NCBI GenBank assembly: GCA_947258415.1
Contig: CAMYIF010000003.1
Location: 1-36,036 of the forward strand
Source: an uncultured Pseudomonadales bacterium
GTDB lineage: Bacteria; Pseudomonadota; Gammaproteobacteria; Pseudomonadales; IMCC2047
Reading direction: 5' to 3'
DNA length: 36,036 nt
Within the stretch, counting starts at the first letter, position 1; the number at the start of each line of letters is the position of its first letter. Below are positions 9,912 to 18,197 of this stretch, one piece after another. Below the pieces are notes generated by a model. That model was not told the DNA's origin. It did no database searches and saw only the letters and a program-made list of their open reading frames with translations. The position numbers and the translations under genes are program-made.

Positions 9912-10268
9912 TCAGGTTTCGGATTTTTGCTGGCAACTGACGCAGTATCTTGTCTCTGGTTTGATCGATAACCGCTCGTAGGGAATGGATTCGCCGCATA
10001 TTTCACAATATCCGTAATCGCCCGACTTCATGGCCTGCAGTGCTTCGGAAATCATTCGTAACTGTGTGCGATGTTGTGCCTGCGTGACCTGGACGATCGC
10101 CTGAGTCTGCAGTGCATCCATTCTTGTCAGTCGCCCGATTTTGCTTTGGTCCAGTTCAACGGTCGCCGCTGAGGATGCATCCATCTGCAGCATTCGCTTG
10201 AGATCTCGTTGCAAGGTCAGCAGTTTTTTTTCCAAAGTTCTTTTTTGTAGCCGGTCCAATTGCGACAT
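9912..10268 (-). CDS. DksA/TraR-family C4 zinc-finger protein
   Basis: A 118-residue protein. The first 80 residues are helical and probably form a coiled coil. The C-terminus carries the C4 zinc finger CEICGESIPYERL...RYCVSCQ typical of the DksA/TraR family, whose members bind RNA polymerase through the secondary channel. It is shorter than true DksA (about 150). It lacks the DksA coiled-coil tip aspartates in any form I can place, so it is better called DksA/TraR-like than dksA. The start ATG at 10268 has AAGGAA upstream with a longish spacing. It is monocistronic, converging on the OmpA lipoprotein gene and divergent from the dehydrogenase gene. Confidence 0.88.
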   Translation of the reverse strand: MSQLDRLQKRTLEKKLLTLQRDLKRMLQMDASSAATVELDQSKIGRLTRMDALQTQAIVQVTQAQHRTQLRMISEALQAMKSGDYGYCEICGESIPYERLSIKPETRYCVSCQQKSET

Positions 10269-10445
10269 TTTTTGATAATTTCCTTATAAAAGGCCCGGAA
10301 TAACCCTTCTGATTAATACTAATTCTTGACAGTTTAGTTGATAACTATATCCGAAGCAGGGCCATTGACGCAGAAAACCCTGCGATATTTGCATAAAGGC
10401 AGAACAAAGCAGATCGCAACCACTGTGCAATTAACCGGATATGGT

Positions 10446-10451
10446 TATAAT
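10446..10451 (+). promoter_or_regulatory. Perfect TATAAT -10 box, possible promoter of the amino-acid catabolic unit
   Basis: A consensus TATAAT lies about 80 bases before the dehydrogenase ATG in the intergenic region. The matching -35 position (CTGTGC, 17 bp upstream) is poor, so the promoter may need an activator. This is inference from the single hexamer. Confidence 0.4.
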
Positions 10452-10500
10452 GTCTGCCGGGAATAAAAACCAGAAAAGACCTGTTAAATATTTTTTACGT

Positions 10501-10518
10501 AAGTAAAAGTAAAAGTAA
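10501..10518 (+). repeat. Three tandem AAGTAA hexamers running into the ribosome binding site
   Basis: AAGTAA occurs three times in tandem and is followed directly by AAGGAA (10519-10524), the likely Shine-Dalgarno of the dehydrogenase gene, 7 bases before its ATG. The repeat sits in the 5' untranslated region, so copy-number changes would alter leader length but not reading frame. Confidence 0.8.
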
Positions 10519-10531
10519 AAGGAAAACAAGC

Positions 10532-11989
10532 ATGAGTATTACCCTTAACGATCCGTCATTATTAGAAACTAAAGCGCTTATCAATGGTGCCTGGGTTAAC
10601 AGCGACTCAGGTAAGACGGTCGACGTCCATAATCCTGCCACGGGGGAAGTATTGGCAAGCGTCGCCAAATGCGGAACAGCCGAGACTCGCAGGGCTATTG
10701 AAGCCGCCGAGGCTGCCCAGGTTTTATGGAGAGAAAAAACAGCCAAGGAAAGATCCAACCTGTTGCGTACCTGGTATAACCTGGTGGTAGAAAACCAGGA
10801 AGATCTGGCCAGGATATTAACCGCGGAACAGGGTAAACCGTTAGCCGAAGCGCGCGGTGAAATTACCTACGGTGCAAACTATATTGAATGGTTCTCGGAA
10901 GAAGCCAGGCGGGTTTACGGTGATATAATCCCGGCACCCTCCAACGACAAGCGCCTGGTTTGTATCAAGCAGCCAGTAGGTGTTGTCGCCTGTATTACAC
11001 CTTGGAACTTTCCCAATGCCATGCTCACCCGTAAAATTGCACCTGCCCTCGCGGCGGGTTGTACCGTAGTTTGCAAACCGGCCAATGCTACACCGCTTTC
11101 AGCCTACGCCATGGGCGTACTGGCCGAGCGTGCCGGTATTCCGGCGGGCGTTATAAACATTGTTACCGGTATTACCGGCGAGATCGGCGACGAACTCACC
11201 GGTAACCCGATCGTCAGGAAAATAACCTTCACGGGCTCAACGCCGGTTGGCAAAACATTGCTTAAACAGGCCGCTGATACGGTCAAAAAGACATCGATGG
11301 AACTGGGCGGTAACGCACCCTTTATCGTTTTTGATGATGCCGACCTGGACGCCGCTGTCAAAGGTGCAATGATTTGTAAATTCCGTAACGCCGGGCAGAC
11401 TTGCGTGTGCGCAAACAGGATCTTCGCCCAGGCCGGAATTTATGATGAATTTGTTTCCAGGCTATCCGTGGCAGTCGGACAAATGAAACAGGGCAATGGC
11501 TTTGCCGACGGCGTCACCATTGGCCCGTTGGTCAGCGAAGGCGCGGCAAAAGATGTCCACGGTTTTGTTGAGGATGCCCTTGGCCAGGGTGCCAAAAGCG
11601 TTGCCGGTGGCAAGCGTTCTGATTTGGGCGCCTGTTTTTACGAGCCTACCATCCTGACCGGTGTTTCAACCAAAATGCGGGTATTTAAAGAAGAAATTTT
11701 TGGTCCCGTTGCACCTGTATTCAAGTTCGAAACCGAGGAAGAAGTCATCCAGATGGCCAACGATACCGAAGTCGGCTTGGCCAGTTATTTCTATACCCGC
11801 GATCCTGCACGAATCTGGCGGGTAGGCGAAGCACTCGAATACGGCATCGTCGGCATTAACGAAGGCCTCATTTCTACTGAAACGGCACCCTTCGGCGGTA
11901 TTAAAGAATCGGGTAGCGGTCGGGAAGGTTCCAAGTACGGCATGGACGACTACCTTGAAATCAAATACATGTGCATGGGTGGTATGTAA
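10532..11989 (+). CDS. gabD: NAD(P)-dependent succinate-semialdehyde dehydrogenase-like aldehyde dehydrogenase
   Basis: A 485-residue aldehyde dehydrogenase with the family's catalytic residues: Glu257 in MELGGNAP and Cys291 in NAGQTCVCANR. The spacing of 34 residues is canonical. Other motifs are ITPWNFPNAM near residue 155, the coenzyme-binding FTGSTPVGK near 230 and GIKESGSGREG near 460. The second Cys next to the catalytic one (QTCVC) and the overall sequence resemble GabD, which oxidises succinate semialdehyde. Other omega-semialdehydes are possible. It is the first gene of a unit with an omega-amino acid:pyruvate aminotransferase (85 bp downstream) and a CoA-transferase, so it probably oxidises the semialdehyde made by that aminotransferase. 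Confidence 0.88.
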   Translation: MSITLNDPSLLETKALINGAWVNSDSGKTVDVHNPATGEVLASVAKCGTAETRRAIEAAEAAQVLWREKTAKERSNLLRTWYNLVVENQEDLARILTAEQGKPLAEARGEITYGANYIEWFSEEARRVYGDIIPAPSNDKRLVCIKQPVGVVACITPWNFPNAMLTRKIAPALAAGCTVVCKPANATPLSAYAMGVLAERAGIPAGVINIVTGITGEIGDELTGNPIVRKITFTGSTPVGKTLLKQAADTVKKTSMELGGNAPFIVFDDADLDAAVKGAMICKFRNAGQTCVCANRIFAQAGIYDEFVSRLSVAVGQMKQGNGFADGVTIGPLVSEGAAKDVHGFVEDALGQGAKSVAGGKRSDLGACFYEPTILTGVSTKMRVFKEEIFGPVAPVFKFETEEEVIQMANDTEVGLASYFYTRDPARIWRVGEALEYGIVGINEGLISTETAPFGGIKESGSGREGSKYGMDDYLEIKYMCMGGM

Positions 11990-12011
11990 CCTTTAGGCAA
12001 TCTGAAATACC

Positions 12012-12045
12012 CGCCCGGTTAAGCTACCTGTAGCTGATCCGGGCG
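12012..12045 (+). other. Two-part hairpin between dehydrogenase and aminotransferase genes
   Basis: CGCCCGG and CCGGGCG enclose a second inverted repeat, AGCTAC with GTAGCT, separated by two bases. The two stems stack with small TTA and GAT bulges. There is no T-run, so it is not a classical terminator. It could stabilise the upstream transcript end or tune expression within the operon. Confidence 0.55.
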
Positions 12046-12073
12046 CTGTGTTCATTATCAAGTAGAAATCATT

Positions 12074-13399
12074 ATGTCCCCGCTAAATGTTGAATCCTGG
12101 TGGCAACCGTTCACCAATGTGCGTGCCTTTCGCAAAAACCCGCGTATTTTCAAACGCGCCGAGGGGTGTTTCCTTTATACAGATGACAACCGGGATGTCC
12201 TGGATATTACCGCGGGCCTGTGGTGTGTAAACCTGGGACACGGCCGGCAGGAAGTTGCAGATGCAGTCAGCAAACAATTGATGCAGCTCGACTATTGCCC
12301 CGGCTTTCAATTTGGTTCCGATGTTTCCTTTGAGTTTGCCAACCGTTTAATGAAGTACACACCCGACGGGTTTGACCGCGTTTTCTTTACCAACTCGGGT
12401 TCCGAATCGGTCGATACCGCGGTCAAGATTGCCTACCGCTATCAGCTTGCCAGAGGGCACAAAAACAAGACTCGCTTTATATCGCGCGAGCGAGGTTATC
12501 ACGGCATCAATATGGCTGGCACATCATTGCAGGGCATACCGAACAATCGTAAAGGATTTCCGCTTTATGACCAGGTTGATCTGCTTCCGGACATGCTCAG
12601 TATTGAACGTAATGCGTTTAGTCAAGGCTTGCCGGACGATGAAGCGGGCGTGCAGAATATGGCAGAGGCATTCGAGGAAATAATAGCCAAACGCGGTGCG
12701 GATTCTATTTGTGCAATTATCATCGAACCCTGTGTCGGTGCCGGCGGTATGGCGATTCCGCCAAAAGGCTACCTCGAAAAAGTGCGTGAGCTGTGCGACC
12801 GGCACGACATCCTGTTGATTTTTGACGAAGTTGTCACTGGATTTGGCCGAATCGGCGCCACTTTTGCCGCCCAGCGTTTCGATGTGAAGCCCGACCTTAT
12901 TACCGCGGCCAAGGCTATTAACGGTGGCACGGTGCCCATGGGCGGTGTATTCATGAACCAGAGTATTCAAAATACCATTTTTGACGCGGCAGCTACCAAT
13001 ATGCCCGAATTACTCCACGGCAACACCTACGCGGGTAACCCGGTTTCCTGCGCTGCAGGATTGGCCGCCCTCGATATCTACGAACGGGAAGGGTTGCTTA
13101 CCCGGGCAAGCGGGAAAATCGGGTCTTACTGGCAAGATGCACTGCACAGTCTCAAGGGTTTACCGGGCATTATCGATATAAGAAACTTTGGTTTGCTGGG
13201 GGCGGTAACATTTGCACCGGATCCTGAGAAATATCCCACCGGGGTGGGCGTGCCCATCCATAACGAATGCTTTAAAAATGGTCTGCTATGTCGTCCGGTG
13301 GCAGATAATATGGTGATGTCACCGCCGTTAGTAATTTCCGAAGCAGAAATTGATTTATTTATCGAGCGTTTCAGTCGATCCATCAAGGCCATCCTGTAG
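12074..13399 (+). CDS. Omega-amino acid:pyruvate aminotransferase (class III, PLP-dependent)
   Basis: A 441-residue class III aminotransferase. Visible are WWQPFTNVRAFRKNPR at the start, TNSGSESVDTA near residue 110, YHGINMAGTSL near 150, the PLP-ring aspartate in IFDEVVTGFGR (Asp251), and the Schiff-base lysine in TAAKAINGG (Lys280). The N-terminal and YHG blocks resemble Pseudomonas omega-amino acid:pyruvate transaminase, which uses beta-alanine, GABA and related amines with pyruvate as acceptor. The products are a semialdehyde plus alanine. The upstream semialdehyde dehydrogenase fits as the next step. If beta-alanine is the substrate the product is malonate semialdehyde; if GABA, succinate semialdehyde. 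The sequence does not decide this. Confidence 0.88.
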   Translation: MSPLNVESWWQPFTNVRAFRKNPRIFKRAEGCFLYTDDNRDVLDITAGLWCVNLGHGRQEVADAVSKQLMQLDYCPGFQFGSDVSFEFANRLMKYTPDGFDRVFFTNSGSESVDTAVKIAYRYQLARGHKNKTRFISRERGYHGINMAGTSLQGIPNNRKGFPLYDQVDLLPDMLSIERNAFSQGLPDDEAGVQNMAEAFEEIIAKRGADSICAIIIEPCVGAGGMAIPPKGYLEKVRELCDRHDILLIFDEVVTGFGRIGATFAAQRFDVKPDLITAAKAINGGTVPMGGVFMNQSIQNTIFDAAATNMPELLHGNTYAGNPVSCAAGLAALDIYEREGLLTRASGKIGSYWQDALHSLKGLPGIIDIRNFGLLGAVTFAPDPEKYPTGVGVPIHNECFKNGLLCRPVADNMVMSPPLVISEAEIDLFIERFSRSIKAIL

Positions 13400-13467
13400 C
13401 GAACTTGCTTCACTAAACTGTACGAGAAGGAATGCCTTGCGCAGCCGGGTATTTCCAGGGCCAAACA

Positions 13468-14661
13468 ATGTCCAAACCACTCGAAGGCATCAGGGTTATC
13501 GAGTTGGGTCAGCTGATAGCGGGGCCCTTCTCGGGTTGTATGCTGGCTTATTTTGGGGCCGAGGTAATAAAAGTTGAACCCCCGGGACGCGGCGACCCTA
13601 TTCGTGGCTGGCGCGAGGTGCGCGATGGGACATCCTTGTGGTGGCGCAGTATTGCGCGTAATAAAAAATGCATCACCCTGGATTTGAAATCCGTGAAGGG
13701 TCGCGATCTGGCAAAACAGCTAATCGATGGTGCCGATGTTTTGATTGAAAACTTCAGGCCCGGTGTCATGGAAAAATGGGGTCTTGGCCCCGACGCCTTT
13801 AAACGATCCAATCCCAAGCTGGTTTACGCGCGCATTTCCGGTTACGGCCAAACCGGGCCGTATGCCAAAAAAGCGGGTTTCGCATCGGTATGCGAAGGCA
13901 TGAGTGGTTTTCGATACGTTAACGGCTACCCGGGCAAAGCGCCGGTCAGGCCGAACCTGAGTATTGGTGATACGATTGCCGGAATACACGCCGCGCTGGG
14001 CATCTGCCTGGCGTTACTTGAGCGTGATAAGGCTGATGATGGCAAAGGCCAGGTTGTCGATGTTGCCCTTTACGAGTCCATGTATAACCTGATGGAAGCG
14101 GTAGTCCCTGAATACGATGGGGCCGGGGTTATTCGCGAACCCTCCGGGACAACGGTTACCGGTATTGTTCCCACCAATACCTACCGATGCCGGGATGGCA
14201 AGTACGTCGTCATTGGTGGCAACGGCGATTCAATTTTCCAGCGCCTGATGATCGCTGCCGAATTACCGGCCATGGGTGAAGACCCGCGCCTGGCTTCTAA
14301 TGCCGGGCGGGTGGCACATGAGCAGGAGATTGATCAGGCACTCGGGGCATGGTGTTCCTCGAATGATGCTGCGCAGATCCTGGCTTTGCTTGAAGAGCAC
14401 CGGGTACCCGGCGGACCCTTGTATAATGTTGAAGATATGATGCAGGATGAGCATTTCAAGCAGCGCGGTATGTTCGAGCAGGTTGAAATCAACGGCAAAC
14501 CGTTAAAAATCCCGGCTATATTGCCCAAATTGGCGCGTACCCCGGGAAGCACCGAATGGCCGGGCCAAAAATTGGGTAGCCATAACCGGGAAGTATTCAG
14601 CAAAATACTGGGTATGAGTGATGCGGAGATTGCCGCGTTAAATGATAAACAAATTATTTAG
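13468..14661 (+). CDS. CaiB/BaiF family (family III) CoA-transferase
   Basis: A 397-residue family III CoA-transferase, which moves CoA between carboxylic acids through an aspartyl anhydride. Features are the N-terminal EGIRVIELGQLIAGPF, FGAEVIKVEPPGRGD, the NRNKK-like ARNKKCITLDLK, ISGYGQTGPYA, and the probable catalytic Asp198 in VVDVALYES. The ORF track starts at 13432. I prefer the ATG at 13468 because MSKPLEGIRVIEL is the normal family N-terminus and AGGG lies just upstream. It is the third gene of the unit, 68 bp after the aminotransferase. It may activate the dicarboxylate made by the dehydrogenase (for example malonate, succinate or glutarate), but acyl specificity cannot be read from sequence. 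Confidence 0.88.
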   Translation: MSKPLEGIRVIELGQLIAGPFSGCMLAYFGAEVIKVEPPGRGDPIRGWREVRDGTSLWWRSIARNKKCITLDLKSVKGRDLAKQLIDGADVLIENFRPGVMEKWGLGPDAFKRSNPKLVYARISGYGQTGPYAKKAGFASVCEGMSGFRYVNGYPGKAPVRPNLSIGDTIAGIHAALGICLALLERDKADDGKGQVVDVALYESMYNLMEAVVPEYDGAGVIREPSGTTVTGIVPTNTYRCRDGKYVVIGGNGDSIFQRLMIAAELPAMGEDPRLASNAGRVAHEQEIDQALGAWCSSNDAAQILALLEEHRVPGGPLYNVEDMMQDEHFKQRGMFEQVEINGKPLKIPAILPKLARTPGSTEWPGQKLGSHNREVFSKILGMSDAEIAALNDKQII

Positions 14662-14836
14662 GGGTATTTAACGGTACCCGGTTTGAAATAAATCTATAAA
14701 TGCATCACGATGACCCGGATACGATTTTTATCGTAAAACAATAAACAGAACATTGGCCTGAATCGCAGGCATCGTTTTCTGTCAGATAGTCCTTTCCAAT
14801 GGACATACTAACCTTAATTTTAGCGGGCTAATAACC

Positions 14837-15598
14837 ATGGAATACCTGTTAACACTTGCTGCTGATCCTGCCGCCTGGGTTGCGCTTGCGACCCTCATAG
14901 CGATGGAAGTTGTGCTTGGTATCGATAACCTGATTTTCATTTCGATTTTGACCAACAAACTCCCCGAGCAGCAGCGATCCAAGGCACGCCGGATCGGGAT
15001 CAGTGCGGCTTTGATATTGCGGTTGGGCTTGCTCAGTACAGTGGCGCTTATCGTGCAACTAACCGATCCGATTATGTCGGTATTAGGTAATGAATTTTCA
15101 TGGCGCGACCTGATTTTGATTGCCGGCGGGTTGTTCCTGGTATGGAAGGCCACCAAGGAAATCCATCATAATGTCGACCCGGACCCTGAGCCGGACATTT
15201 TCAATACGGCCATGGCCAGTGCCAGCCTTGCCACCATGATTAGCCAAATCCTGTTACTCGACTTAGTGTTTTCTATCGACAGCATTGTCACCGCCGTCGG
15301 TATGACGGAGCATATCCCGATCATGGTGATTGCGGTTGTCGTTGCCGTGCTGACTATGTTGCTGGCTGCTGACCCGCTGGCAAATTTTATTAACGAGAAC
15401 CCGACGATCGTTATGCTTGCCTTGGGCTTTTTACTAATGATCGGCACTACGTTGATCGCGGACGGTTTTGGTGTGCATGTTCCCAGGGGATATATATACG
15501 CCGCGATGACCTTTTCCGCGTTGATCGAGGGCCTTAATATGCTTTCTCGCCGCGCCCGTAAAAGACGAGAGGAAATGGCAAATAGTGCGAACAGCTAA
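14837..15598 (+). CDS. TerC/YgdQ-family integral membrane protein
   Basis: A 253-residue inner-membrane protein with about seven hydrophobic segments. The TerC family signatures are both present: [15 protein letters not shown] near residue 25, with acidic residues inside a membrane helix, and its internal repeat [16 protein letters not shown] near 145. YgdQ-type members stop after the membrane part, as here, without CBS domains. TerC proteins are linked to tellurite resistance and, for some members, manganese export; the substrate here is unknown. The 175-bp leader was checked for a manganese riboswitch and none was recognised. The gene overlaps the following exoD-like gene by 14 bp, so the two are co-translated. 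Confidence 0.92.
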   Translation: MEYLLTLAADPAAWVALATLIAMEVVLGIDNLIFISILTNKLPEQQRSKARRIGISAALILRLGLLSTVALIVQLTDPIMSVLGNEFSWRDLILIAGGLFLVWKATKEIHHNVDPDPEPDIFNTAMASASLATMISQILLLDLVFSIDSIVTAVGMTEHIPIMVIAVVVAVLTMLLAADPLANFINENPTIVMLALGFLLMIGTTLIADGFGVHVPRGYIYAAMTFSALIEGLNMLSRRARKRREEMANSANS

Positions 15599-16235
15599 CG
15601 CCCAGAGTGAACCTGTAACCGATTCTTCCATGACATCACCTCCGCTAAGCGACGAAAAGACATCGGCTTTGCTCAGGAGGGTTCTGGCCGAATTACCAGC
15701 TAACAATGTAAGCCTGGGCTACGTTATGCATCAGCTACGCCGACGCTCGTTTGGTGGAGTATTAATCCTGTTGGCCACCCTCAGCCTGTTACCGGGCATA
15801 TCCTTTATTGCAGGTGTCATGATGATTTTTCCAGCCTTGCAAATGGTGGCTGGATTTCGTGCGCCATGGCTACCCGGGTTCGTCAGGGATCGTCGGGTTA
15901 GCGTGAATCGCCTTCAATCACTGGGAGGAAAGGCGTTACCCTGGATCGAACGGATTGAGCGTTTTGTCAAACCCAGGTGGTTATTGCTTACCTTGCCACC
16001 ACTTACTACGCTGGTCGGGTTATTGGTGATCGGGCTTGCGCTGGTGATCACAATTCCTTTGCCATTCAGCAATGTACCACCAGCTATAGCGGTATTTTGC
16101 CTGGCTTTTGGTATGCTGGAGCGTGACGGAGTGCTTATCTTTATCGGCTGGATCGCATCCGCTATCGCGCTCACTATTGGATTCCTGATAGGTTCAGTTG
16201 CAATCGAATCGGCAACCCGCTTGCTTGCAAGCTAG
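15585..16235 (+). CDS. ExoD-family membrane protein
   Basis: A 216-residue protein matching the ExoD family (exopolysaccharide synthesis, ExoD). ExoD proteins were named for effects on rhizobial exopolysaccharide; the biochemical role is unclear. Visible are the cytoplasmic N-terminus with [21 protein letters not shown], then hydrophobic segments near residues 55-90, 135-165 and 170-210, and the [12 protein letters not shown] motif. The start is a GTG at 15585 inside the end of terC, preceded by GAGAGGAAAT. An ATG at 15630 ([10 protein letters not shown]) is an alternative with no visible ribosome binding site. Translational coupling with terC is likely. The following 264 bp hold no recognised gene. 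Confidence 0.88.
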   Translation: MRTANAQSEPVTDSSMTSPPLSDEKTSALLRRVLAELPANNVSLGYVMHQLRRRSFGGVLILLATLSLLPGISFIAGVMMIFPALQMVAGFRAPWLPGFVRDRRVSVNRLQSLGGKALPWIERIERFVKPRWLLLTLPPLTTLVGLLVIGLALVITIPLPFSNVPPAIAVFCLAFGMLERDGVLIFIGWIASAIALTIGFLIGSVAIESATRLLAS

Positions 16236-16499
16236 ATTTAGCTTTTATACCCGCCAATCATTTGCCAATCTTCTCCAGGTTAATCGACGCATCATTTAGC
16301 CCGGGATTATTCCTGTAATTTTTACTAAAAAGCGATCGGCGGCAACCGGCTAATCATGCTCCAAAGTAGCCCTGATTTTTTAATGCCCGGTCAATTTTAA
16401 AGCCGAAACCCGGACCATTACCTGCTTGTCCAGTTAATAGACATTTTAAAAACTATTGATTATTCTTGACTTTCATAGGTGTTTACAAGGAGTTGGCCA

Positions 16500-17504
16500 A
16501 TGAAAGTTATAGCAGTTCTAATCCTTCTTTGGAGCCTGTCAGCAAGCGTTCTGGCGGTTAATTGCGACCTGGTTTACGATGAATTTGATAGCTTGATGAA
16601 CAAGGAGTTTTTGCTTCATCCCGAAAAATATGTCTCTGTAAAAACCGATCGTTTATCACGCCGGGATTACAATAAGCTGCAAAAAAATAAATTTTTGCTT
16701 TCAAACCCAAACCGGGGGCTGGGAATCGCGATTATTCATACCAACAGGAACACCTGGGGAAAAATACTTTTCACATGGGGCAAGCCGTTCCAGAGCGGTC
16801 AACCATCCCTTGTTATCAAAAAAGCAGTGCTTTACGGCAGGGTTAAGGATGGTGACAGGCCACGGGTGATGAAAAATATAAATATAAAATCTTCCTTTAC
16901 GCTGGATATCGATACCGGGAGAACAGGGGGTAAAAGAGCGGATATCTGGTTCCATAATGTTGACGGAAAGGAGATGTATATGCAGGCCGTCAACGGTGCA
17001 TCGCTCAAGTTCCCGACCCGCTCTCTTTGCCAGCCAAAGCTTGTAGCAATCACTGCAATCAAACCGACAACCAAAAAACTGGAACTTGCGAAAATGCAGG
17101 GTGGAAAAACAGGTTCGATACAAGGCGAAATAACAGGCCCAAGCGGTGAAAAACATATTATCAGGCGGGAAATACTGGCTAACGGCCACGTGCTGATCAG
17201 TTACTCGGACGGCAGTAAGGTTGAACGTTTCCAGGGCGGTTTTATCAGAATTGCACCCGATGGCAGCCGCTCAAAGGCACTGTTCAGTACAGCCGCTCCG
17301 GCAGCCTTTCCTGTTGCGCCGCCTGATCCCGATGAACATGCCTGGCTGGAATCTCATCGGCAAAACCTGCTTGGTATTATGCAGTCACTGGTAGATGATC
17401 CTGCCCTGGTGCAGACATTTGTTAACAAGGTCGATGTATCCGACAATGTATACGAGAGTATCGACACCCGATCGAAAACCATTCAGCAACTGGTATTACC
17501 TTGA
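16500..17504 (+). CDS. Secreted protein of unknown function
   Basis: A 334-residue protein that I do not recognise. A cleavable signal peptide is clear: MKVIAVLILLWSLSASVLA, then VNCDL, so it should enter the periplasm. The mature part contains Cys in VNCDL and in RSLCQPK, which could form a disulfide. Around residues 205-255 there is a beta-rich GEKHIIRREILANGHVLISY segment with a SDGSKVERFQGG tail. A Pro/Ala linker (APAAFPVAPPDPDE) precedes a C-terminal helical part. I chose the ATG at 16500 because AAGGAG lies 7 bases upstream and the signal peptide starts there; the ORF-track GTG at 16479 lies upstream of that ribosome site. Its stop overlaps the region where the next gene starts, so the two probably work together. 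Confidence 0.8.
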   Translation: MKVIAVLILLWSLSASVLAVNCDLVYDEFDSLMNKEFLLHPEKYVSVKTDRLSRRDYNKLQKNKFLLSNPNRGLGIAIIHTNRNTWGKILFTWGKPFQSGQPSLVIKKAVLYGRVKDGDRPRVMKNINIKSSFTLDIDTGRTGGKRADIWFHNVDGKEMYMQAVNGASLKFPTRSLCQPKLVAITAIKPTTKKLELAKMQGGKTGSIQGEITGPSGEKHIIRREILANGHVLISYSDGSKVERFQGGFIRIAPDGSRSKALFSTAAPAAFPVAPPDPDEHAWLESHRQNLLGIMQSLVDDPALVQTFVNKVDVSDNVYESIDTRSKTIQQLVLP

Positions 17505-17515
17505 GCTTCGGGTCG

Positions 17516-18112
17516 ATGCCTGATAGCACCGTTGCAGCTGTTACACACAAGCTGATGGTTACCCTGTACCTGTTACTGTTAATCGTGCCCGTTTCACAAG
17601 CATCAAATTCACAACAGGGTGAAAAGCAGGAAACACCGCAGGAAAAGCTTGAAAATATTATCAACAAAGCGGAACTGGTTTCTGAAAAGAGCACAAGGCC
17701 GGTAGTTGATGACCCCGCGAGGCCTGAGCCGCTTCCGGTTTCCCCGTCAGACCCCGAGACAAAAAAGCTGTATGAAAAAGCCCTTCAGGATTACTACGTT
17801 TACCGAAGTGAAGGTCTGCAACACCGGCGCGCCGTATTTGTCTGGCAACTGTTCTCGGCCAAGCTCATCTTTGTTATTGTCCTGATTCTGGTAGCCAGTG
17901 GTGTTATATTTGCAGCAATACAGTTTCGTCGCGGTATACATGACGGGGCGGGTTCACCGGGTAGCAGGGACGATCTGTCCACCGAAATGGAGATTAGCTC
18001 AAAAGGGATAAAGATTAATTCTCCTGTCCTCGGTGTGATTATTCTCACCTTGTCGCTGGCGTTTTTTTACCTGTACCTGGTGCACGTATACCCGATTGAG
18101 AATATTTTTTAG
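17516..18112 (+). CDS. Membrane protein of unknown function, coupled to the preceding secreted protein
   Basis: About 198 residues, not recognised. The N-terminus has a hydrophobic signal-like segment (MVTLYLLLLIVPVSQAS), then a charged, Pro-rich linker (about residues 30-95), a membrane helix in FSAKLIFVIVLILVASGVIF, a soluble loop and a C-terminal helix in GVIILTLSLAFFYLYLVHVY. The ORF track starts at a TTG at 17501 whose TTGA overlaps the upstream stop. I prefer the ATG at 17516 but cannot exclude the TTG. Either way the gene is translationally coupled to the secreted protein gene. The pair might form a small envelope complex, with the membrane protein holding or processing the periplasmic one; this is inference. 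Confidence 0.72.
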   Translation: MPDSTVAAVTHKLMVTLYLLLLIVPVSQASNSQQGEKQETPQEKLENIINKAELVSEKSTRPVVDDPARPEPLPVSPSDPETKKLYEKALQDYYVYRSEGLQHRRAVFVWQLFSAKLIFVIVLILVASGVIFAAIQFRRGIHDGAGSPGSRDDLSTEMEISSKGIKINSPVLGVIILTLSLAFFYLYLVHVYPIENIF

Positions 18113-18197
18113 ACGCGAATTTTAACCCGCTGCAGGAAGCAGGTTATATTAACAAATAATAAAACGAGTTTGGCCAATATAAACGGTTGAAAAAATA

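Noticed and set aside
10326-10350. TTGACA as -35 of a promoter upstream of the dehydrogenase gene
   Set aside because: A perfect TTGACA is present, but no acceptable -10 follows at 16-18 bp.
14662-14836. Possible manganese (yybP-ykoY) riboswitch before the TerC-family gene
   Set aside because: TerC genes can have one, but I found only a small ACGAT/ATCGT hairpin and no riboswitch-like core.
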